A stretch of DNA of 64,000 bases from Erodium maritimum (taxonomy: Eukaryota; Streptophyta; Magnoliopsida; Geraniales; Geraniaceae): assembly GCA_963921825.1 (NCBI GenBank), contig OY997589.1, positions 18,621,735 to 18,685,734 on the forward strand, in the 5' to 3' direction. The first letter of the stretch is position 1. Each line of letters starts with the position of its first letter. A model generated the notes under the pieces. The model saw nothing but the letters and a program-made list of their open reading frames with translations. It did not search any database and was not told the DNA's origin. Shown piece after piece: positions 1 through 13,059 of the stretch. A program made the position numbers and the translations under genes.

Positions 1-928
1 ACTGCACCACCAATACCATATGCTCTCTTTTTATTTTCTATTAACTTATCTCTCAACTTGTTTTTTATATACATCAACTTGATCTCTCTTTTTCTCTCCA
101 ATGGTTTTATGCTTCAATGGGTTTGTCAAAACCAGTTCGTTAAAACTTAATCCCAACTTGAAGGATAGGTACTAGATGCCACGTCTGATTTGAACACTCA
201 GTTTATAAGTAGAATTGATAAAAAGCATGTAAACTTGTTTAACTATTATGTTACTAAACCCAACTTGGTTAATTATTATGTTGATTAAGATTAGCGAGCA
301 AGAAGCTCGTAGGAAGGTACCCTCTATTCTCGGGTTGAGGATATCGTCAAGTCAACAATGGCGTGTGAGTGCGATTGACTTGGGAGAGTCACCGGTTCCG
401 TACAGGTAAAGGATAAGAACCGGAGAGACACATGTGAGAGGGGTTACAGGCACGTGTCAGTTGCGCAAAAGGAAGAGCGGGGAGGTAAGGGTAACGTTTC
501 AGGACAGCCTGGCCTGACAGGGAAAAGCAATAATTATTCGCCCTCCGATTCGGCGACCGATATTGTCGTTTTCTGACACCTCACCACTCTCTTTTGATTC
601 ATAAATTGGAGCTTAAGAAACGGACACGTATGCTTCCCTGTTCGGTTTGCTAAAACGGCGACGGATTGGCGGAGCGCGTGGAGTGGACGGAAGTCGCCGG
701 GAGAGTGTACTGAACAAAAAAGCAAATCAGATAGGGAAATGGAAGGGAGAATGAGTTGTGTAGATAAGTGCAACGGTGACGTGACGCGTGTCCGTTATAC
801 AGCTGTATCGCAAGCCCCGAAACCCAACCGCTTGGGTCGGACAAGCGGTGCCTCCATAACGCCTCTGCTCACCTCCCTTAGCCAGTAACCGGTCACATCT
901 TCTTCTCTATCTCTCACGAGTCTTCACC
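1..928. other. 5' flank of the MYB gene, no gene recognised
   Basis: No convincing coding region is seen. The first 300 bases are AT-rich; bases 780-930 become richer in G+C and lead into the MYB core promoter. The few short open stretches show no known protein motif and overlap on the minus strand, so I read them as chance. Confidence 0.5.
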
Positions 929-938
929 TATATATAAA
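929..938 (+). promoter_or_regulatory. TATA box of the MYB gene
   Basis: TATATATAAA lies 112 nt before the MYB start codon. A transcript starting about 30 nt downstream would have an 80-90 nt leader, normal for a plant gene. A CT/CA-rich stretch follows it, which is common in plant leaders. Confidence 0.6.
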
Positions 939-1049
939 CCATCTCTAACCTCTACCTCACCCAAAACACAGAGCTCCATCACCAGAAACCCATAATTTAA
1001 ATTACTGTGACTTTGGTTCATATCTCGTAGTTTATTGCTATTCTATGTT

Positions 1050-1952
1050 ATGGCTGTGAGTAGAAAAGAGATGGATCGGATCAAGGGTCCATGGAGCCCC
1101 GAAGAAGACGATGCTCTGCAACAGCTCGTTCAGAAGCACGGACCTAGAAACTGGTCTCTAATCAGCAAGTCCATCCCGGGGCGCTCCGGAAAGTCCTGCC
1201 GGCTACGGTGGTGCAACCAGCTATCGCCTCAGGTGGAGCACCGGACGTTTACGCCGGAGGAGGACGAGACTATAATCAGGGCCCATGCCCGATTCGGGAA
1301 CAAGTGGGCCACAATCGCGAGGCTCCTCAATGGGCGCACCGACAACGCGATTAAGAACCACTGGAACTCGACCTTGAAAAGGCGCTGCTCGTCGATGTTG
1401 TCGGAGGAGAGCGCCGGTGGATACGAGTGTAGTCCAGATACCAGGCCGCTGAAGAGGTCGGCGAGTCCTGGATCCGCAGTGCCGGTGTCGACTGGGCTGT
1501 ACATGAATCCGGGTAGCCCGTCCGGGTCGGACGTGAGCGACTCAAGCGCTACGGCGAGGTCTTCGGGTCAGGTGTACCGACCCGTGCCGAGGCCCGGCGG
1601 AGTGTTGCCCCCGGTGGAAACGACGTGTTCATCCGACGATCCGCCGACCTCGCTGTCACTGTCCCTTCCCGGGACAGAGTCGTGCGAGGTCTCTGAGCGG
1701 ACCCAAATGGGGAACGCGATCTCGTTGATGCCGCCGGCGAACCCACAACGGGTGCAGGTGATTGAGAGTGGGTTCGTGCCGTTGAGTGGAGAGTTCATGG
1801 CGGTGCTGCAGGGGATGATTAAGAATGAGGTGAGGAGCTACATGGCGGCGCTGAGCCAGAACGGCGGCGGCGGAGGGTTGTGCTCTCAGGCGGCGGCGGA
1901 TGGGATTAGGAATATTGTGGTGAACCGAATTGGGATGAGCAAGATCGAGTAG
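1050..1952 (+). CDS. MYB73-like: R2R3-MYB transcription factor, subgroup 22 (MYB44/70/73/77 clade)
   Basis: A 300-residue intronless nuclear DNA-binding protein. R2 spans about residues 12-62 and R3 about 64-113, each with the regularly spaced tryptophans of MYB repeats (in R3 the first is replaced by Phe, as is usual). Downstream are the subgroup-22 signatures: [12 protein letters not shown] near 148, and a C-terminal block from GEFMAVLQ to SYMA at 247-266. An EAR-type LSLSL repressor motif sits at 202-206. Family members act in ABA, auxin and stress responses; Arabidopsis MYB70 and MYB73 are described as repressors. The ATG at 1050 is chosen because it is the first ATG in frame; a second in-frame ATG at residue 8 is also possible. 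It converges on the MRG gene 2.2 kb away. Which of the four paralogues it matches cannot be decided from the protein alone; gene order favours MYB70/73. Confidence 0.95.
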   Translation: MAVSRKEMDRIKGPWSPEEDDALQQLVQKHGPRNWSLISKSIPGRSGKSCRLRWCNQLSPQVEHRTFTPEEDETIIRAHARFGNKWATIARLLNGRTDNAIKNHWNSTLKRRCSSMLSEESAGGYECSPDTRPLKRSASPGSAVPVSTGLYMNPGSPSGSDVSDSSATARSSGQVYRPVPRPGGVLPPVETTCSSDDPPTSLSLSLPGTESCEVSERTQMGNAISLMPPANPQRVQVIESGFVPLSGEFMAVLQGMIKNEVRSYMAALSQNGGGGGLCSQAAADGIRNIVVNRIGMSKIE

Positions 1953-4184
1953 TGATTAATAAGTTATGGATGAATCTGTAGAAATGAGTCGTGCTCTTTC
2001 TTTGAAAAAGAATGTCTTGTTGTAGGGAAATAATTTTGGTAATTAGTGTACAGAGGAGAGAGAGAGAGAGATGGGTAAGCCCTTCGCTGTTTAGCAGATC
2101 TCAGAAATTCAAAAAAAGAATCTTTGAAATTTTTATGCTTTTGTTCTTCTCTATCGTGAAATTCAATTAGTTTTGAATGAATAAATCTGAAAACAGTTAC
2201 TCATTAAAACTCACAATAGAAACAGAAACAACCGTATTTATTTGTTATGGGCAGTCAACTGAATTGAAAGCTAAGAAACGGAAATGGTTATGATTTTGAG
2301 GAACGTGGTTGGTAAGATATAGCAGTTGCAGTTGGCGGTTAGGGAAGCGCAGTGGATAAGATCAACTTGAATAATCACATTTAGATCTTGTAAAAGGATG
2401 GTTAGTCTAAAAAAAGTCCTTGGAATAAATTAAGGAGAGTGGAGAGTAGTAAATAAAAATGAACATCAGATCTAGCTAGTAGTAACATAGCTGAGCTGTA
2501 TTTCTAATTGTAACATGTGAATTGAATGCTCTAATCCTTGACCACGTGGGTCGTCCAATTCTGTAAGGCCACGTGGCACAAGACCATAAATAAAGTAGTT
2601 GAAGAAACAGTTGCAATACACGTGTATTTGGTTTGGTTAACGTCAGGGCAATCATGTATTAAAAGACACGTTTCATTACAGAGGGGTTTTTACATTTTAC
2701 TTTGTAAATCTTGTTGGACAAAGGTGGACTCGTAGGGGACCCACCACCTTACGTGGTAAAAGCTCATACGATTTTAGGTGAGTGGGAAAATTCACTAGCT
2801 TGATTGGAAGAGCTCAGAGTAGTGTAGTTGTCACTTGGCCAAACCAATCTCGATTCTTCGTGCAACATGTTTACTTAACCAGTTATCCCATTAACTAAGC
2901 AATTAGGTCATATATGAAAATATATATAGGTCAGGACTCAGAAACAGTAAGTTAGGAGCCAAAAAATGTACAAATAATGAAGATCTATATCACCATTAAG
3001 AGTAAATATTTGTGTTCACACAGCATAAAAGATTTATTGCTTATATAATAAATGTATTGGAAAACATGCCCTTTACTTGGGAAATGAAATTTTAACAATA
3101 TAAATGCTATTTATATCATTCACACACATTGAAAAACCATGAGTAATGGATTAGCTATGGAAGTAAATGTACAACTTCCATAGCTATTAAATTATGTATG
3201 ATTCAAAATCCAATTCATTAGTTATTATAATGTTATTCCGTGTGTATGTTCCTAAATATGTACCTCTGATTTACTCATTGATCACCGTAAACTCTTGTGC
3301 GAATAGAAGCTGCAAGAGCAAATTAGAGCATCACTGTTGACTTTTCCACCAGTTAGATGCCAGATTCAGAATGATTAAAATACAAAGCAAACTATGTCCA
3401 AACGACAGCTTCATCATACTACAAGATACTCATAAAATACATTCACAATCCACTGGAAACCTTAGCAATGGACTCTCAGGAACTCATTTCTCGGTTCCAT
3501 TCTGATTTGAAGTAATGACAGACTCTAACGTTATTATGTAACACAGAGTAGAAACTAGCAAGGATGGTTAACTAGATCAGGCAATTTTGTACTCACCTAT
3601 ACATTTTAAAACGTTTCTGTCAAATGATGAAGACGGAGAATGAGCTCAGAGATGAAGATTGAAAGATTCATGGAGGCAACTCCTACAGAAGAGATCAGAA
3701 ACAAAGCCGTGGACCAGCAACACGCCTCCAACTTCTCCCTCAATAAGCGCTTTCCAAGAAGAGGATGTTAGTGGGAAGGATCATGTAAACAAGACTATAG
3801 AGACCACCAAATGCCTGAAATTTAAGCCTACCTTCTACACAGGCTAATGTAAATTGTTCAAAACAGTCGTCATTCTCGTGAACAGTGTTTCTGAAGCTAT
3901 ATTAACTACATTTTGGTTTGTAGCGACAGAAGAATTAATATCTAATGTTACAGAATATTCCATGTCTATGCTAGCTCATTTCATGGTACAATATCGAGTC
4001 AACTAAATGTTCACTAAAAGAGTTGAGAAAGAATGAACTAATGGCACTGCTACAACACCACCCAATCGACCCGCCTTCCTGTTTTAGTTGAATAAGAAAT
4101 CCACAAGCCAGCATGAGAGGAAACTATACCACAGACTTGGTCGTATTAGGAGAAAGTTACCATTACATCAGTTTACTTCGCTGC
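1953..4184. other. Intergenic region between convergent MYB and MRG genes
   Basis: Holds the 3' UTRs of both genes. A (GA)n microsatellite lies at about 2055-2071 in the MYB 3' UTR. Two CACGTG G-boxes at about 2543 and 2570 and two further ACGTG cores near 2620 and 2751 form a cluster with no gene start close by. A 35-bp hairpin lies at 3152-3186. No coding region could be supported; short open stretches near 2540-2735 and 3659-3847 show no motif. Confidence 0.5.
3152..3186. repeat. Perfect 13-bp inverted repeat (hairpin)
   Basis: TAGCTATGGAAGT is followed after 9 bases by its exact reverse complement. Looser inverted similarity extends outward (AATGGATT left, AATCCAATT right), so it could be the centre of a degenerate MITE. 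No terminal repeats or target duplication could be fixed. Confidence 0.6.
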
Positions 4185-7100
4185 TCAATCATCTTTTCCC
4201 TTGCCTTTCCCTTCTACACCTCTAGCACCTTCATGGGCAGGGAGGAAGAAAATACTTTGATTCTTTTGCAGAAACCTGCATTGCATAAGAAAATGCAAAG
4301 TCAGTCACGTGTTTCTATATTGTAAGTCTCTTTCATCAGACCACACACCATTTATTTCAAAAAATGAGTTCATATTGGGATTATTTCAGGCATTTTGATA
4401 CTTATGAGACAGAAACATGTAGCATGTTGGTAGAGAACCAGCGGATCTGTTTATACCCTTACCTGCCGCTATTGTCTATTATGCATAATGCAAATATACT
4501 AATAGTTTCTATACCCTAAACTGCAGCTATTGCCTTTATTGTCCACACATTTAATTCAGTTTTCAAATCGCTCTTCCACTTTTCAACTGTAAATACATAA
4601 TCAAGATACAGAATATTAAGTGTAAGGACTGAGTTTGAGTACACACTTCAGAAAGTCGAGTAAATTCTGCTGCAACTTAGTCAATGTTTCCTCTTCAATG
4701 TTCACGTACCCCAGCAACTCAGGTAATTTAACTGCACACATATCAGCAGATCGATTACATTATGAATACTTATGAAAACCGGGGGCATGCAGAGGAAGAT
4801 GACTTGTATATGCGTGCACAACTAACTTGTATACAAATGATTTGGAGCTGATTCATATGCAATATCAACAAAAACTAAGATCAGCTGCCAATAGGGGAGG
4901 AAGTAGGAGAGAGATCAAGCAAGAGGAAGGAAAAAGAGTTAATTGGAATATGAGGGGAAATATCTGATGTATTGCTTCTCAAATTACCATTATTTATATT
5001 ACGTTTTTTAGCTTGCTCTCTCAAATTATAAACTTAACCATATCTTTTACCACCATCCCAAAATATCAACAAAGAGGCTGTCATCATTGCAGAAAAATAG
5101 TAGGAATGCTTTATTTTAAAACATATTTTAATCTCATACAAAAGAGAGGAAACTCAATTGTTCTCATTGATAAAAACTAGTACTTTGTTTGAATCAGTAC
5201 ATATTAAGTATGAGATGTAATCATCTAAACAGCACATTTTAACAAAATAGAGGCATCATCATGTATGTGTGCTATAAGAGCAAAAGAAACATGAAAGCAA
5301 TATTGGGGACCTCATAAATGTAAAAAAAAGCACCAGCTCTAGTAAAGAAAAATACCGAAGAGGCGAAGTAAATGTTCAGCACCGTATATAGTTGATGGAG
5401 AGACGTTATCTACAACTAGTTCATGGTATTGTTGTCGCTCCTTTTTGTATAAGAGCATTGCCGGCAGTGCCTTGTCAAAATAACAGCGCAACCCTTTCAG
5501 TATTTCCCCTACCGAATCAGTCATTCTGCATCCCAATAAAGCACAATACAAGCACTATTGTCAGAGTAAGCCAAGGACCACTGAAGGAAGAGGTTTGAGA
5601 GAAGCAATCGAATCCCAATATTGTTAGCGAAATGGCTACACTGTTGTTCTGTACTTGTAACATGTTAAGATAAAGCTACACAGCCAAGCTGCTCTTTATT
5701 CCTCTACGCTAATTCTTATTTCCGATGGAAGGTTCAGGAGGAAATTATTGTGCAACCAAAGAAAATGATAGCGACTATATGCGGTTTACCCGACCCTACC
5801 TTTGGTAGAGGGGATGGAGTAAAATTACATTAGACTTCTAATCCTTCTGTGAGGAAATCTAAGTCCTCTATTATTTTAACTTTCCATCCTCTCAACCACA
5901 GCCAATAACAACATTTCTCCATAAGATGAAACGGATAGTATATTATTATGTAATGACACTGAGCACTTAGTACTCACTTGAGCAATGATATTCCAATAAG
6001 CAACCAGAAATAAACTGTTTGTATCATATATGTTGCAGGTAAACTAAATTCATGTTATAAAACTAACAATTAAATGACAATAGATTTTAAATTTTAGCAT
6101 ATAACTCCATGAATTTAAACAAGTCAATGGAACTTACATGCCATCCTTCTTTGACCTGTATTCAAGGTACTTTGTCAATATATCATCCATGTTTGGAGAG
6201 CGTGGAAGTTTAAGAAGCTGCAGGAAGAATACAATTTAATCAGTTATAAGTATTCCTTCATTACCTTTAAACAAATTCTTCAAATGATATGAGACAACAA
6301 AAGCAGTCAGTTTTTAGCAGATGATGTACACCAATATTGTTAATAATCATAATAACCACAATACTTAAATTGGACCTTTACCAACAATCAAAGCACCATA
6401 TAGCTTATAGATATGTCATATGGTTGTACATGAAGAAAGGGGAGCAAAAGGTATGAACAAACAAAATAAAGATCTAAAAACAATTAGAATACTAAAAAAT
6501 CCAGAAAATAGTTTACTATAATTTTAAATAAAGGAAAATAAAGTTAAAAGCTGAGGTGTATAACAACATACTATACTTCAAATTACACAAGACTACAATT
6601 CCATGGAAAAAAAAACAAAAGCATAAAATTTTGAGACAACATTGGCTAATAATGAACTTACATCTGTGCTAATTCCATTTCAATAGTCAACATACAACCA
6701 TGAAGAAAAAAATTGATTGCAAACACTACGCGATAGAGATACCTTATCTTGCTGAGTAACAAATTCCCAATCATCAACAAGTTGCTTTCTCAGCGCTGCA
6801 GGAATTTGAATCTTGACAACCTTTTCCACAGATACATTATCCTTCTAAAAATAAAAACACTTAGTCCAAAAACCTCTGTTGCTCTACACAAGCTGTTCTT
6901 TATGCTTGCAGTACAGGAATTGAAATGGAAAAAACAAATTTGAATGTCAGATCTATAAGCCCAAGTGCCTAATAGTACAAAAAAGGTGGGGTAAGGGGTA
7001 GGGCAAGTAATCCCAACAGTTTTTACATTATTTTCCCTGAACGTTAGAGCTATAATTCCAAACACCTGATACATAAAACTAGATAATTCCAAACACCTGA

Positions 7101-10100
7101 AACATAGAACTAGATCCATGAAAGAACATTCTTGGTCAATATAGGCAAAAACAATTATTTATTCTTTAATTAGTGCTAACATGCAGTGCAGAAAACTTTC
7201 AATCTAGGATTTAGCTATGATCCCACCAAATGATCCATTATTTGGCACTGTTGTGTCAGCAAATCCTCATTATTTTACATCATAAAATGCTGGGGCCCAA
7301 TAAGAATATAAGATGGAAGCCCCAAAATGCACATAAAAATGCTACAAACTGATGAGTTATTGAAGTTACTCAATTGAGGACCAAAACTGGCCAACCATGA
7401 TGCCCATTTTCAGAAACCAAAAAGAAGTTTACAGTAAGAAATCTATGAGGCCTATATTAGTACTAGTGGCCAACATAACAAATACTACATATAGATAACT
7501 GTATGTTTGTTTGCGTCCACTTATCCAGGAACACAAATATATCTTTAAAGACCAAATTGAATCATAGATAAAATCAAAACCATACCTCAATACCAGATTC
7601 GGTCTTTCGCTTCTTCCCTTTTGCCACTACAATAAATTTTAATATGTAAATAAAACAACCAGTTGTTATCTACACAATCATTTCAGTAAATAGTGAACAG
7701 AGTATACGAAGCAATTAGTGAATGAAGGCAGTGTGTTCGATTATGGCGCTTACACACACGTGAGTGCACACATATATGTGTTAATTAACCAGAGAGATGA
7801 TATACTATGAACTATAGTTTTTTTTTCATTCTTAAATTAACAATTGAAACTTGTGAATCAGAAATATAAACTTGTCTGCGAAAAGAACTTTGATTACATG
7901 TAAGCACATTTTCCTAGAGAATCTAAAGCCAACCTTAGATAAGTTTGGCAGTCAAATTTAATTAACCAAAAGAAAATGCAGATGATTAAGAAGCATTCTA
8001 TCACATCACATGTATTTGTTGTAATATACTTCATTTTTTACATAGCAGAGAAATAAAGTAGCAGGATTGGCATTTATATAAGGTATCCCAGCATTACCCA
8101 GAACATCTTAAAGGAGACAGGGTGAAAGAAGAGAAGGAAATACCATAGTTCTTGAGGTCCTCTTTATCTACTTTTGCATCTACAAAAACAAAATACATAG
8201 TGTCTAAAATGAGATTTAAGAAATAAACAGCGTGTTTATAACTATAAATTACCCTACACTTTGCAGTTGGGACCAGAGAATGGACAGATTAAAAATAAAC
8301 ATGGGTTTTATTTTTCTCTTTTCATTGATTCTCTTTTTTTTTTCTGGCACACGAGAAACTGAGAATTTTCCTCTGTTTCATACTTGGCAAACAGTGAATC
8401 TAAAAGGGACTTATAAATCTTTTCTGCTCATAACTAAAGAGCAAAACCATAAAGAGTAAACAAAAGGGGGAAGATATCAGTATGATTCAATAAATTAGCC
8501 TTTGTTTGCACCGCCCTTATCCAAAGAATGTATAAGCTATCTCCTATTGAAAATTTTAATACAAATAAAAAAACGGTACATTTCAATTAGTTAGCACCTA
8601 TGCTCTTCCAAATAATGTATCAAGTAATTCATTCTCAAGTTTTAATATTCAAATAAAGAAATTGTAAATTTCAATTAGTTAGCAGTTATACCCTTCCCCA
8701 GCTTGACTAATAATCTAAGGAAAATAGATAAATGATACTGCTACATATAATGTATGACCCAAACAAACAAAATATACTGTCTGCCCCATAACTTTTTTTC
8801 TTGATAAGGAGAGGCTTGGAAATGATCCAAACAGCAGACATAATTGAACTGAATCTTAAAAAAGAGTAAAGCCAACCAGTAGAGCTTTTTGGCTTAGTAT
8901 GAGCAGAACGTCCTGACTTTGAACTCTTGTCTACACCCTGCTTTTTATCAAGGGCCTGCTGCTTCAAGACATTCTCCTCAGTATGCTTCATTAAACGGTC
9001 AGCACCTACCCATTCGTCCCAACTGTTGTCAAGATGTACAAACCTCAGTATTGTTTTTTGTATCTACTTCTAAAGTTGGCATAAATAAAAATAAAATGAA
9101 GTAAATATATTAGGTAAAATGGTTATATTTGTGGCTACTCACAATATTTATGAATGGCCCGTTAGAAGAGGTCTGATTATCTATGGGTGGATTTAAGTTA
9201 AGTACAAATATGTTAAGGTGGATTTATGCAATAAAAACTAAGATTCCTTTTTTCAGTCAAGAATGAACATTTTTTTCCTTCTGTGTGCTGTGACATCAAA
9301 TCTTGGTTCTTACGTCGCATATCACATGGAATTGGAACTCTAACAAATCGGATAAGTGAAAACAACAGGAAAGCATACTCACTTTTTATTCCAACCCTGC
9401 AAAACAGAAAATGGGTGCATGTGCATCAGTGAACATTGAATTCAGGAATTAGCTTCCAACCTCAAGTATTCAATATGATGGGTCAAACTAATGAAGTATT
9501 ATTATGATAACATATATGTATCTAAAAGATTTTAGAAACAAAGTTTCAAAACATAGGAAACTGAAAAAATAATAGAAAAATAAACTTACAAGGTAGTGAA
9601 CAAAATATCTCCATTCCTTCTTTCGAATTTCGGCCTTTTGAACCTAAAATAACAAATTAGATGAAAATTACAGTACATCAGATTAAAGAGCAGTCAGTGA
9701 GATGGTCCAACTAGTTGCTAAAAAACTTGAAGGAAAACCACAAGCCACCACTTGGTTTCGTAAAACAAGTAAGCTCCAAGAAACTCCTATCCAACTTAAT
9801 TACATATAATGATATAAGCATATCAATTTTACATATATGGAATCAAACTCCTAGTCAAATGTACCTACTACTATAACAATTCTAATTGGATTTATACAAT
9901 TATTACATTTCCAAATAACAAATTGAAATTCCCACTCCCAATATCCCAATTATATTTAGCTCACACTTGATTATCTCATGAAATTGTGCGACCACATAGA
10001 AATCATAATTCCAAACCCTAGGTTCTCATCAATTTCACAATTATTCCAAGCCAATCCAGTAATTGAAACAGCCAAATCTCTCCATTCAAATTATTTTTTC

Positions 10101-10337
10101 TGCTTTCGTACAGATACCAGTTTCAGAATACAAATTTCAACTAAGAGACAACAGAGCGCGAAACACTCAAGAAGCCGGAGATGGAGGAGAGAGAGGGAGC
10201 AAAAGAGACGATACCTTGGCTTCGTAGATGCGAGGGCCGTGATAGGCTAGGACCTTCTCACCTTCGGTGAAGAGGCTTGAATTTGCCAGAGGAGCGTCAC
10301 CGTCGGTGCCGGAATCGTCTTTCGATTGGCTTCCCAT
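4185..10337 (-). CDS. MRG1: MRG-family chromodomain protein (MORF4-related, Eaf3/MRG15 type)
   Basis: Eleven exons were traced by eye with GT-AG borders and matching phases: 10215-10337, 9590-9643, 9383-9396, 8877-9022, 8144-8179, 7586-7626, 6743-6844, 6138-6217, 5356-5525, 4647-4731, 4185-4275. They total 942 nt and give 313 residues with no internal stop. An N-terminal chromo-like domain (about 24-75) carries the aromatic residues of a methyl-lysine cage (HGPRIYEAK, WRYFVHYLGW, WDEWV). A basic KGKKRK near 128 may be a nuclear signal, and the MRG domain covers about 140-298. In plants these proteins read H3K4me3/H3K36me3 and bring histone acetyltransferases to flowering genes; that role is family knowledge. 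Exon 3 is only 14 nt long. The order MYB-MRG-PIP matches Arabidopsis chromosome 4 (from memory), which favours MRG1 over MRG2. Confidence 0.94.
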
Positions 10338-10484
10338 TTCTGACAGACAGTGAGAGCGGGCTGTGTCTGTGTTTGGTGCCGCTGGTTTCAAATACTTCGA
10401 AGTAAATCTTTCACTTTCGTCCTCATACTTATTGCTATTTCTTCATTTTCCATATTAGTTTACAGTTGGGCCCACGACATATAA

Positions 10485-12745
10485 GAGCATGTACAACAGA
10501 AAAGACCTTGGTCAGGGAGTGGGAGTGCATACCTTGTGCTGACTGGACAAAAGTCAGGGAGTGGGAGTGCAGAATAGTGGGTGTTTTGCAACAGTGCTGA
10601 ACCTTGAGGTCCTGGGAGTGCAGAACAGTGCTGACTGGATTATTAATTTGTTATTTTCCTGTTTTATTTAATTCATTATCAGAAACCGTTTAATTTAGTC
10701 ATAATTTAAAGAATTTTGGAAATAAATAATTAATGACAATCAATAATTAATAAATTCAACACGAATAGAAATGAACTTCTAATTTTATTCAATCCATTTT
10801 AATACAACCCAAAACAAAATACAAGTTCAAGATGTTTCGGCGTCATCTGGTGGTGGGGGTTGTTTTCGAAGATCTTCAATTTGGGCTTCAAGGCTACTGA
10901 TGAGTCTTCGCACTTGGGTCTTGCAAAACTTATGCTCTTCCAACTGGTCTTCGTCGTAGGAAGATGTGTCCTTCTCCACCAGGGTCTTGTAATAAATGAT
11001 GTTTGATTCCCACTGTTGGGTTAATGAGTGCATGAGGCGATGCGCTTCTACAATTTGTTCGCGACGTGAACGTTCAGCATCCACCCGTGATTTTTCCAGC
11101 TCGACGAAGGCAGACATTTGGGCCGTGAGGACGACCCCCTTCTTTGCGGCCTTCGATGCCTTCTTCCCTTGCGGTCGGCGAGGGGGACTTGGGTCGGCCT
11201 CGGGGGATGGGGGTGTGTCGCTGAGAGGGACCTGAGTCCCCTCGTAGTTCTCGCTTCCTCCCTATTCTGGTGGTTGGGACTCACCACTGAGAGGTGTGCC
11301 CTCCTCCCCTGTGCTTGTGGGTGGGGTTGAGCTGTAAGCCCCAGCCTCATCCAACCGCTGTCGTTGTTGGCGTACTTGACGGCGGACAGTTCCTATTGTG
11401 CCCTCCTCGGCACTGAACTTCTCATTGCCATCGAGCCTCCAGACCCAATGATCCAGGTCGAACTTTAGTGGGTGGTCACCCACTTTCCCATCTTTCTCCC
11501 ACATTTCCTTCGCACGTCTCAAGTGCTCGTCGTCGTTTGCGCCGCTCGCCTTCTCTTCCCTTGACCTCTTCAAATAGCCGAGCATCCTCCTTGTCTGGCT
11601 TGAACCTCTGAGCCAACGTTTCTTGATGGCTGCCCAGCGGCGAGGTGGGTAACGGCTCTGGTCGTTGTATTTCCTCTGCACTGAGCACCAGAATGTGTTG
11701 CCGGTTTGCGAGTTGCCCTTGACGCCGTCTCTTGATGTTGCTAACCAGCAAGTTATGAGCCAGTTGTCCTCCTCCTTGCTGAATGGCCGGCCATCCGCCT
11801 CTGGTTCTACCGGTTGGTCTCGGGGTTGGCCTCGGGTAGGGGCTCGGGCTCGGCCAAGGGCTCGGCCTCGTCGTTGGGAAGAAGATGGTTGGGGGGTTTC
11901 TACGTCGGGTAGTGGATGACCCTCGTAGTTGTAGAATTCGGGTCCCATGCCCCATTGTGATTGTGACTCTGGTGGGGGCATGTTCCATTGTTCTGGTGGG
12001 GGCATGTTCCATTGTGATTGCACTTGGAACCCTTGTGGGGGCAGTTGGAACCCTGGCGCCATTTGGTAATGTGGGTTACGGGTTTGCTCTGACAAAAATA
12101 TTTATACATTAAATTAAGTGCTCAAAAATTTAATACAACAAAAATTATACATTAAATTAAGTGCTCAAAAATAAAATAAGTGCAAATAATTAATCAAAAA
12201 AATGAATACAATGCATTAATACAATAAAATAAGTTTGCACTAACCTGAACTCGACCCCGGGTTCGAGCTTGGGGAGTGGGAGCGAGGGCCCGTCAGAATG
12301 TCTCCGAAACCTCGTGCCAGTTCGTCCGGGGTGAATTCTCGTTCGTCACCAAATGAGTGTGCACGAGACCCAGCGTCGCCCGACATTTTTCGCGAGAATA
12401 ATTGAAACGAGAGAGGAGAAGTTGGGAAGGAGAGAGTGAAGTTGGATAGTTGAAGTAGGAAGTGGTGTGGAAAATATGAGAGGAAAGAGGTATTTATAGG
12501 GTTTTATTTGGTGATTTTTGAATTAAAAAAAAAAACTAGCCGTTTGAGGTGCAACGGTCGGGACACGTGGCACGCCCACAGGCTGCCAGCGCAGCTGGAG
12601 CGCGCAGGCGCGTCCAACGCGCTTGGCTAGCGATTGCGGAGCGGGAGCGGGAGCGGGATTTTGGGCGTCTGCAGCGGACCGGCCAGCGGGGATCGTTCCC
12701 GGAGCACGCGGGGCAGGGCGCGGGCGCGACCCGTTGTCCTTGCTC
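10485..12745 (-). mobile_element. Non-autonomous PIF/Harbinger-like DNA transposon with ORF1 only
   Basis: The ends are imperfect 15-bp terminal inverted repeats, GAGCATGTACAACAG at the left and GAGCAAGGACAACGG read inward from the right (12 of 15 match). Both are flanked by TAA (10482-10484 and 12746-12748), the 3-bp target duplication of this superfamily. The element is 2,261 bp. It encodes one Myb/SANT-type protein on the minus strand and has no room for, and no trace of, a DDE transposase, so it must depend on a transposase elsewhere. The left end has degenerate direct repeats of GGGAGTGGGAGTGCA at about 10517-10630. Confidence 0.85.
10827..12386 (-). pseudogene. Harbinger ORF1-like Myb/SANT (trihelix-like) protein, one in-frame stop
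   Basis: Two exons: 12245-12386 (47 codons plus one base) and 10827-12088, with GT-AG borders and matching phase. A single TAG at 11262-11264 divides what would be about 467 residues; the frame is otherwise open. The Pro/Gln-rich N-terminus repeats QWNMPPPE. The Myb/SANT-like region begins at RPFSKEEDNWL, followed by KKRWLR and a basic coiled stretch. The C-terminal part after the stop (AFVELEKSR to QIEDLRKQ) is a predicted coiled coil. Proteins like this are often labelled 'glutathione S-transferase T3-like' in plants because of a fusion in Arabidopsis; no GST domain is present here. Family role: DNA-binding partner of the Harbinger transposase. Readthrough or a sequencing error at the TAG cannot be excluded. 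Confidence 0.8.
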
Positions 12746-13059
12746 TAAGTATTTCTGTGTCACGGACATACCCACACGGTTAGAGGTTAGGTTATATTCG
12801 GTTGTAACATTCGAATCGAACAAAAAAAATGATTTGATTAGATTAATTTAAAATTTTAGGCTTGATTTTGATTATTGTAATTAAATAATCGAATCAATCA
12901 AATTAATAGAAATACTTTTATATTAATTTAAAATAATATATGTATTGAATTTTAAAACACCAATATTATCTAAAGAAATGGTACTAAATGAAGACGGGTG
13001 GTTCCGATTATCCCGGGTCGAGGAATCCGTTAAGGATACCCTTTGTCACCTTAGTTATT

